From: an uncultured Gammaproteobacteria bacterium
GTDB lineage: Bacteria; Pseudomonadota; Gammaproteobacteria; Pseudomonadales; Pseudohongiellaceae
Length of the DNA: 64,000 nt
Direction of reading: 5' to 3'
NCBI GenBank assembly: GCA_913060695.1
Contig: CAJXUA010000004.1
Span: 148,612-212,611 of the forward strand
This document shows, in pieces, positions 58,415-64,000 of the stretch; position 1 is the stretch's first letter; each line of letters starts with the position of its first letter. The notes under the pieces are model-generated. The model made no database searches. It had not been told where the DNA came from and worked only from the letters and a program-made list of their open reading frames with translations. A program made the translations under genes and the position numbers.

Positions 58415-60043
58415 GTGCCAGTTGAAAGCATAAAAGTACCGAATCTTGGTGATTCGAAGGACGTCGAGGTCATTGAGATTCTCGTGTCAGTTGGCCAGAG
58501 TGTTAGCGAGAACGATTCGTTGATGGTGCTGGAGAGTGACAAGGCCGCAATGGAGATTCCATCTCCAAAGAATGGCGTGGTGAAGGGCATCTCCATCAAG
58601 CTTGGCGACCAAGTCTCGGAAGGCGATGTCATTCTCGAGCTTGAAGTAGAAGGCGAGGCTGCGGCTGAGTCTGCTCCCGAGCCTGCCCCTGAGGCAAAGA
58701 GTGAACCTGCACCAGCACCGCAAGAAGACAAGCCGGCGGCCAGCGCCTCCGGCGGTTCAAGCGTTGAGACTATCGACGTGCCAGATTTGGGCGGCGACAG
58801 CGATGTTGAAGTCATCGAGATCCATGTCAAAGTTGGCGATAGCATCAATGCCGAAGACGCGCTAATCACTTTAGAGTCAGACAAAGCGGCAATGGAGATC
58901 CCGTCCCCCAAAGGTGGCGAGGTTAAAGCGCTTAAGTTGAAAGTGGGCGATAAAGTTTCGAAGGGCTCGGCCATTCTCGATTTGCTCGTAGGCTCTGGGG
59001 AGAAGAGCGCACCCGCGCCAGCACCGGCCGCGGCACAAGCGGATAGTGCTAAGAAAGAAGCCTCTCCTGCGCCACAGGCTGCACCCGCACCAAGTCCTAC
59101 ACCGAGCCCTGCACCTAGTGCGGAGCCCGCAGCGACTAGTGGGGCAGATGTCTATGCCGGACCCGCAGTGCGCAAGCTCGCAAGAGAGCTAGGCGTTGAC
59201 CTTGGTCAAGTGCCAGGCTCTGGCGCGAAGAATCGCATTCTTAAAGAAGATATTCACGCCTATGTGAAGGCGCGCATGCAAGCTCCTGCAGCGGCAAGTG
59301 GCGGGGCGATGATCGCATCCGTACCCGATATCGACTTCAGTCAGTTCGGCGAAATCGAACAGGTAAATATGAGCAAGTTGCATAAAGTGACGGCGCTCAA
59401 TATGCAACGCAATTGGGCATCGGTGCCCCATGTCACGCAATTCAATGATGCCGATATTACCGAGCTCGAGAAATTCCGTGCCGATATGCGCGGCGAAGCG
59501 GATAAGAAGGGCGTCAAGCTGACCTTCCTTCCCTTCCTGTTGAAGGCGTGTGCGAAAGTGTTGGAGGAGTACCCGCAGTTTAATGTCTCCTTGCATTCTT
59601 CTGGCGAGTACTTGATACAGAAACGCTATATTCACATCGGTATCGCTGTCGCGACTGATGCTGGCTTGATGGTGCCGGTAATACGCGATGTCGATAAGAA
59701 GTCGATCTGGGAGTTGGCCGCGGAGGTCATCACACTCAGTGACAAGGCGAAAAATCGCCGTCTTACTAAGGAAGAGATGCAAGGCGCTTGCTTCACTATC
59801 TCTAGCCTTGGAGCATTAGGCGGCACAGGCTTTACGCCTATCGTCAATGCGCCAGAAGTGGCAATTCTTGGCGTTTCCAAGACTCAGGTTAAGCCGGTCT
59901 ATATCGATGGAAAGTTTGAGCCGCGGCAGATGCTGCCTCTCGCACTCTCCTACGATCATCGCGCTGTAAATGGCCTAGATGGTGGCTTGTTCGCCACCTA
60001 TCTAGCGAAGTTGCTCGGCGATATTAGATTGCTCGTATTGTAA
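58415..60043 (+). CDS. aceF: Pyruvate dehydrogenase E2, dihydrolipoamide acetyltransferase
   Basis: AceF carries the acetyl group on lipoyl arms and transfers it to CoA. The product is 542 residues from a GTG with AGGAG 9-10 bases upstream. It has two lipoyl domains (about 1-78 and 116-192, lipoyl lysines Lys43 and Lys157 in ESDKAAMEIP), joined by Ala/Pro linkers. A peripheral-subunit-binding domain (about 247-285, beginning YAGPAVRKLARELG) and the catalytic domain (about 310-542, SYDHRAVNG with His515) follow. E. coli has three lipoyl domains, so this is a two-domain variant. Confidence 0.97.
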   Translation: MPVESIKVPNLGDSKDVEVIEILVSVGQSVSENDSLMVLESDKAAMEIPSPKNGVVKGISIKLGDQVSEGDVILELEVEGEAAAESAPEPAPEAKSEPAPAPQEDKPAASASGGSSVETIDVPDLGGDSDVEVIEIHVKVGDSINAEDALITLESDKAAMEIPSPKGGEVKALKLKVGDKVSKGSAILDLLVGSGEKSAPAPAPAAAQADSAKKEASPAPQAAPAPSPTPSPAPSAEPAATSGADVYAGPAVRKLARELGVDLGQVPGSGAKNRILKEDIHAYVKARMQAPAAASGGAMIASVPDIDFSQFGEIEQVNMSKLHKVTALNMQRNWASVPHVTQFNDADITELEKFRADMRGEADKKGVKLTFLPFLLKACAKVLEEYPQFNVSLHSSGEYLIQKRYIHIGIAVATDAGLMVPVIRDVDKKSIWELAAEVITLSDKAKNRRLTKEEMQGACFTISSLGALGGTGFTPIVNAPEVAILGVSKTQVKPVYIDGKFEPRQMLPLALSYDHRAVNGLDGGLFATYLAKLLGDIRLLVL

Positions 60044-60050
60044 GCGAATA

Positions 60051-60084
60051 GTCTCCTGTCCCGGTTATGACCGGGGCAGGAGAC
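60051..60084. terminator. Bidirectional hairpin between aceF and the ABC transporter
   Basis: A 15-bp stem with one G-T pair (GTCTCCTG at 60051-60058 with CAGGAGAC at 60077-60084, plus inner TCCCGGT with ACCGGGG) and a TATG loop lies between converging genes. A clear T tract is missing on both strands. Confidence 0.65.
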
Positions 60085-60089
60085 AGATC

Positions 60090-60878
60090 TTACGCGGGGA
60101 AAAACACCGCTCTTCCTTCTAGTTCTATTCTTCTAATTTCACAAGCATACGCACTGCTTAGATGCTCCTGCGTCAGCACTTGCGCGCAACTTCCTAACAC
60201 AAATTCTCCGTCGCCTAGTAGTAACAAGATTTGGTCGCAGAAGCGCGCGGCGAGATTGATGTCATGTGTCGCCATGCATAAGCCTGCCTGTTGTTCGAGG
60301 ACATGCTTGCGCAGTAGATTGAGCGACTGCACCTGATAGGCGATATCCAGATGGTTGCCAGGTTCGTCGAGCAAGAAGAGGCGTGGCTGCTGAGTCAGCA
60401 GCGTGGCGATAGCGAGCCTTTGTCGTTCACCGCCGGAGAGGGTATTGACCTCGCGCTGGGCGAAATCGGCAATGCCCATCGCGGCGAGTGCATTGCGCGC
60501 GATCTGTTCGTCCTGAACATCTTCCCATTGCCAGTCTGCCAAGTGCGGATGGCGACCGATCAGGGCGGTCTCTAAGACTGTGCTGGGCATGATGTCCTGG
60601 GTACTCTGGAATAAAATGCCGAGCTGCGTCGCAAGGGTTTTTTTGGACCATTCGTCTAAGCGTTTTCCCTCCAGCAAGATGTCGCCGTGATCAGCCTTTC
60701 GAAACTGCATGAGGGTGTGCAGAAGCGTAGTCTTACCCGTGCCGTTTTGGCCGAGAATGCCCACGCACTGGCCCGGGGCGATGTGCAGGTTTAGCTGCTT
60801 GCAGATCGCTCTGCCCGCGATGCTCAAGGTGAGGTCACGAGTCTCTAGTATGAGATTGCTGTTAGCTGTCGAAGACAT
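60090..60878 (-). CDS. ABC transporter ATP-binding protein, iron-chelate/cobalamin (FecE/BtuD) type
   Basis: This is a 262-residue ATPase for an importer of the FecCD family. Walker A is GQNGTGKTTLL, the Q-loop region is LGILFQST, the signature LSGGERQRLAIA and Walker B LFLLDEPGNHLD, then the switch histidine in MATHD. The start is 2 bp from the permease stop, so the two form one unit. The likely substrate is a siderophore, haem or corrinoid; none can be chosen from sequence. No substrate-binding protein or TonB receptor is present in the window. Confidence 0.92.
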   Translation of the reverse strand: MSSTANSNLILETRDLTLSIAGRAICKQLNLHIAPGQCVGILGQNGTGKTTLLHTLMQFRKADHGDILLEGKRLDEWSKKTLATQLGILFQSTQDIMPSTVLETALIGRHPHLADWQWEDVQDEQIARNALAAMGIADFAQREVNTLSGGERQRLAIATLLTQQPRLFLLDEPGNHLDIAYQVQSLNLLRKHVLEQQAGLCMATHDINLAARFCDQILLLLGDGEFVLGSCAQVLTQEHLSSAYACEIRRIELEGRAVFFPA

Positions 60879-60880
60879 CT

Positions 60881-61870
60881 TTACTCTCGAATCCGTTTGC
60901 CTGTGTGGCGCAGAATTAACAGGAATACGGGCACACCGATCACTGCAGTGACGACACCAACGGGTAGTTGCTGCGGCGCGATCACGGTGCGGGCGAAGCT
61001 ATCGGCGATCATTAGGAAGTTGCCGCCTAATAGAAGGGATGCCGGTATCAACACGCGGTGATCACGCGCGCCCAATAATCTAAGCATGTGGGGAATGACG
61101 AGCCCAACGAAACCGATGGTGCCAGCGATCGACACGGCACAGGCTGTGAGAACTGAGGCAGTGAAGTACAGAATTAATTTCAGCCGCGGGACATTGACCC
61201 CGAGTGCTGACGCCTGGAGGTCGCCTCTGCTGAGCACATTGAGTGCGCGGGCGAAATACATCATGCCCAGCAGGCCAAGAACAAGAATCAAGATGCTAAC
61301 AAAGCCTGCTCGACTCACACTGAGGTCTCCCATCAACCAGAACAGCATGCTGTAGACGCTGTTATTGGCGCTGGTAGTTAGCAGAATATTGATAACGGCG
61401 CCCCAGCCAGCGGAAACCACTATGCCTGTTAATAGCAATCTAGTGGCTGACCAGTTGTGACTAGAGCGCGCTAAACCAAACACGATCACAATAGAGAACA
61501 GAGCGCCGAAGAAGGCCGCGTAGGAGATCCAATAGCCACCGAGGCCTAGAGAGATTGCGCTGAGTGCGGCGACGGCTGCGCCGCCTGAAATGCCGAGAAT
61601 ATAAGGGTCTGCTAGGGGGTTGCGCAGCAGCACCTGCATGATGACCCCGGACATGGCCAGCAGCGCGCCGGTGACGAACGCGGCGATGCTACGCGGGATG
61701 CGCAGTTCATAGAGAATTTGCTGTTCTAGCCCAGGACTAGGGTTGAGGAATTGCGCGATAACTTCGCGAAAGCCAAGTTGAGAGCTGCCACTGCTGAAGG
61801 AGATCAAAAAGCCGAGCAGAGTCAGCGCCAACAATAGGACTAATAAAACGATTTGTTGGCGCTGAATCAA
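60881..61870 (-). CDS. ABC transporter permease, FecCD/BtuC family
   Basis: This 329-residue membrane protein has about ten transmembrane helices and typical FecCD segments: LRIPRSIAAFVTGALLAMSGVIMQVLLRNPLADPYILG near the N-terminus (split by loops), GTIGFVGLVIPHMLRLLGARDHRVLIP, and a C-terminal LPVGVVTAVIGVPVFLLILR. The loop GFVGLVIPH corresponds to the ATPase-coupling region. It begins 14 bp after the hydrolase stop on the same strand. Confidence 0.94.
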   Translation of the reverse strand: MIQRQQIVLLVLLLALTLLGFLISFSSGSSQLGFREVIAQFLNPSPGLEQQILYELRIPRSIAAFVTGALLAMSGVIMQVLLRNPLADPYILGISGGAAVAALSAISLGLGGYWISYAAFFGALFSIVIVFGLARSSHNWSATRLLLTGIVVSAGWGAVINILLTTSANNSVYSMLFWLMGDLSVSRAGFVSILILVLGLLGMMYFARALNVLSRGDLQASALGVNVPRLKLILYFTASVLTACAVSIAGTIGFVGLVIPHMLRLLGARDHRVLIPASLLLGGNFLMIADSFARTVIAPQQLPVGVVTAVIGVPVFLLILRHTGKRIRE

Positions 61871-61884
61871 TGTCGGTTTATCTC

Positions 61885-63612
61885 CTAGTTCACTGGGAAC
61901 TGAGTCGCCTGTCCGGCCACAACGTAGCAGCTAACAAACAGCGCATTAATAAACGCGCCGGGCAGATAGCTTGCGGTGCGTCTATAGGTATAGGTGCTGA
62001 TCACGCCCACTATCGTGAGCAAGGGCACGAATTGTAGCATGACGATGGTGTTCAAAGGCTGCGCAGGTGTTAAGAGGAAACCACTGAGGAACAGGCTGCC
62101 ATACTGCAGTATCAGGAAGACGAGGAAGCCCCCCATCAGCGCCAGTATATTGCTCGCGTATTGCTTCGCAGCAGAGTCTCCGGCAACCGAAAGCCCGCCA
62201 TGCAATGCCCGCAGCGCGAGAAGGAAGAACACAGTGAATGGTAGTAGATAGACGAGCATGATCTGGAACAGCATCAGGTTCAGCGGCTTAATGCCTACGA
62301 ACCAGAAGCGGAAGTCGATCTGGAAGAAGAAATCGGCCATCAACACGGCGCTATATCCGCTGGCGACCGTTGCAAGGCTGATGAGCAGCATCTTGCCGAT
62401 ACTATTCGAGAATTGCACAGCCTGTGCGCGGATGATCAAACCAATAATGGTAAATAGGATGCCGTTCATGACACCCCAGAAGGCAACCTGGCTACTAATA
62501 GACTGCGGTAGCAGCGCAGAGGCGCCGAAAAGCTGTCCGCCCCAGCCCATGAAGGGGTAGAAGGTGGCGACCGGAATGACGGCGCTCAAGGCTGCTACAA
62601 GCCACCAACGCTTGTCGCGCTGACTATAGGCAAAGCTTTCGGGAGTCTTTGCCAAATTGGCAAAAGTCGGCATGCCGAGTAGTGCGTTGAAACTGCCACA
62701 AAGCAGCAATACGAAACCGATCATCGCGATGAGCGTGCCGAGCTCTTTATACATCCAGATCTGGTCGTTGGCGGGCAGGGGCGTGCCGCCTTCGAGTGTC
62801 TGAGCAAACCAGTCCAGAGAATGACCAATCGCGGTTCGGGAAATATGGTCGCCTGGATGCGTAACCGGCGGTGAGTAAAGCACCCGTGCCGTTCCAGCAT
62901 CGATATTGCCGTAGACTTGTCCGATGTTCACAGCAGTTGCGCTGCCAAACATAGTCTTTAAGTTGGCGCTGTCTTTGGCATCGCTACCTTTGGGAACCTG
63001 CCACATAGATGCTGAGAATTCGTCGAACTGGGAATACACCACCGCGACATTGCGCGGCCAATGTGTCGTGCCGGGCGCTGAACGGCCGCCCCCAACGCTA
63101 GAGCCTTCCAATACCATCGACTTATAGTCATCGGGATAGGCCGTTGCCGCCGCTAGTATCGTCCATCCGCCCATCGAGTGCCCCTCGAGCCCGATATTGT
63201 CCTTGTCCACGATGTCGAGGCTACGCAGGTAGGCGAGTCCTGCGGGACCACCAAAACCATTGGCGAATGCCGGAGCATCCGAATAGCCATGCCCCGCTTG
63301 GTCCATCGCTAGGACGACATAACCACGGCGGGCGAACTCGATAGCGAAACCGGATTGCACTTCGCGGGAGTTGATATAGCCATGCACCGCGAGAATGCCT
63401 GGTGCGGGGGTGGCTGCAGTGACGCCGGGAGGAATATAGAGATAAGCACTGAGGACATTGCCGTCCGCGCCGTTGAAGCGCACATCCTTGATGCGGATAT
63501 CCCCCGAGGTCTGAATAGAGTGAGCTAAAACAGAACCGATGAGTATGATGATCCAGCCGAGTAGGAAGCTACGCCATTGCTTTTGCATATTATTATTGTC
63601 CTGTATTGGCAT
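61885..63612 (-). CDS. Alpha/beta hydrolase with polytopic membrane C-terminal region
   Basis: The product is about 575 residues from the ATG at 63612; an ATG at 63588 (MQKQWRSFLLG) with AGGA 10 bases upstream is equally likely. The frame is open from a TTG further up. One N-terminal helix (about 13-32) leads to a serine-hydrolase domain (about 40-290) with the nucleophile elbow GLEGHSMGGW, a lid-like region and a candidate catalytic histidine in THPGDHISRTA. The C-terminal half (about 295-575) has about eight transmembrane helices. The active site is probably periplasmic. I do not recognise a characterised homologue. It is tightly linked to the FecCD permease and ATPase. Confidence 0.85.
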   Translation of the reverse strand: MPIQDNNNMQKQWRSFLLGWIIILIGSVLAHSIQTSGDIRIKDVRFNGADGNVLSAYLYIPPGVTAATPAPGILAVHGYINSREVQSGFAIEFARRGYVVLAMDQAGHGYSDAPAFANGFGGPAGLAYLRSLDIVDKDNIGLEGHSMGGWTILAAATAYPDDYKSMVLEGSSVGGGRSAPGTTHWPRNVAVVYSQFDEFSASMWQVPKGSDAKDSANLKTMFGSATAVNIGQVYGNIDAGTARVLYSPPVTHPGDHISRTAIGHSLDWFAQTLEGGTPLPANDQIWMYKELGTLIAMIGFVLLLCGSFNALLGMPTFANLAKTPESFAYSQRDKRWWLVAALSAVIPVATFYPFMGWGGQLFGASALLPQSISSQVAFWGVMNGILFTIIGLIIRAQAVQFSNSIGKMLLISLATVASGYSAVLMADFFFQIDFRFWFVGIKPLNLMLFQIMLVYLLPFTVFFLLALRALHGGLSVAGDSAAKQYASNILALMGGFLVFLILQYGSLFLSGFLLTPAQPLNTIVMLQFVPLLTIVGVISTYTYRRTASYLPGAFINALFVSCYVVAGQATQFPVN

Positions 63613-63666
63613 GTTGGTTTCTTTATGGGGCGCAGGAATGTTAAGTGATAGTGCGAGTCGCTGCAA

Positions 63667-64000
63667 TCAATCGATATTGCGTTGGGCGATGGCATTGAAG
63701 CTTTTTAATACAGCGTCGTTGAGTGGGCAATCCAAATCTGCGAGTCGCGCCAATTCGCGCAAATAGCCATTGAAGTAGGCGATCTCTGTAGGGCGAGCAT
63801 TGTGCACGTCCTGTAGTGTTGATGAATAGTTTTGCGCTGTCGCGACAAGGACTGTTTCGACTCTTTCTAGCAGTGTTAAGGGCTGTGGGCAGGCGGCGAT
63901 AGTGCCCATGATGCCCTCAATCTCTACGCACAGTGCGCGCAATTGGGCAGTAGCCTCGGGGCGTGACAATAGTTCGCCGTTGCGACAGTCGTAGATAACG
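63667..64000 (-). CDS. 2-dehydropantoate 2-reductase family, C-terminal part (partial)
   Basis: The minus-strand frame is open to the window edge, so this is the 3' end of a longer gene. The visible 111 residues resemble the C-terminal domain of ketopantoate reductase (PanE/ApbA): YDCRNGELLSRPEATAQLRAL, then YSSTLQDVHNARPTEIAYFNGYLRELA with CPLNDAVLKSFNAI. In PanE this domain binds ketopantoate and shapes the active site. The NADPH-binding domain lies outside the window. It is upstream of the hydrolase on the same strand with a gap of about 54 bp. Confidence 0.85.
   Translation of the reverse strand, partial: VIYDCRNGELLSRPEATAQLRALCVEIEGIMGTIAACPQPLTLLERVETVLVATAQNYSSTLQDVHNARPTEIAYFNGYLRELARLADLDCPLNDAVLKSFNAIAQRNID

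Noticed and set aside
59189-59782. A 197-codon open frame on the minus strand within aceF
   Set aside because: It is antisense to the conserved binding and catalytic domains of AceF and has no ribosome binding site or family features.

Overview
The window is a stretch of chromosome from a gammaproteobacterium, probably a marine or aquatic relative of the Pseudomonadales/Cellvibrionales. The evidence is gene order: yhcB-zapE-rplM-rpsI-petABC-sspAB, rsmI/lpoA-yraN-diaA-dolP, ydbH-ynbE-ydbL, the complete mraZ-to-ftsZ division and wall cluster followed by lpxC and secA, and pilBCD-coaE-yacG divergent from pilA. Base composition is slightly above 50% G+C by eye and even throughout. I see no insertion sequence, prophage, CRISPR array, tRNA or rRNA, so this is mostly core genome with a few accessory genes.

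Layout. 1-1781: cysN (cut by the window edge) and cysD, sulfate activation. 1899-8835: yhcB divergent from zapE, then rplM-rpsI, a bc1 complex with a fused cytochrome b/c1 gene, and sspAB. 8877-16748: envelope genes on both strands (dolP, diaA, yraN, lpoA, rsmI, ydbL, ynbE, ydbH). 16876-17257: RNase P RNA. 17570-34621: mraZ-rsmH-ftsL-ftsI-murE-murF-mraY-murD-ftsW-murG-murC-ddlB-ftsQ-ftsA-ftsZ, with almost no gaps and preceded by phased MraZ boxes. 34853-41908: lpxC, an M23 peptidase, secA, argJ and a Nudix/ThiE-like fusion. 42068-44080: an unrecognised secreted beta-propeller protein.

44088-50973: yacG, coaE and the type IV pilus genes pilD, pilC and pilB on the minus strand. Divergent from them are two tandem pilin genes and a TfpX/TfpZ-type accessory gene. 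51207-54514: a small cytochrome c, a secreted HNH nuclease, nadC, a retropepsin-like protease and ampD. 54530-60043: ampE, aceE and aceF. 60090-64000: a minus-strand set with a FecCD-type ABC importer (ATPase and permease), a polytopic membrane alpha/beta hydrolase and the 3' part of a ketopantoate reductase gene.

Functionally, the centre of the window makes and divides the cell wall: precursor synthesis by MurC-F and Ddl, lipid steps by MraY and MurG, septal synthesis by FtsW/FtsI, and the Z-ring by FtsZ/A/Q/L. It is flanked by genes that regulate or recycle wall material (LpoA, DolP, AmpD/E, M23). No obviously new multi-gene system is visible. The points most worth a second look are the petB-petC fusion with its altered Rieske box, the tandem pilins with very small C-terminal cysteine loops and their repeat-rich upstream region, the 670-residue propeller protein, and the hydrolase/ABC importer set.
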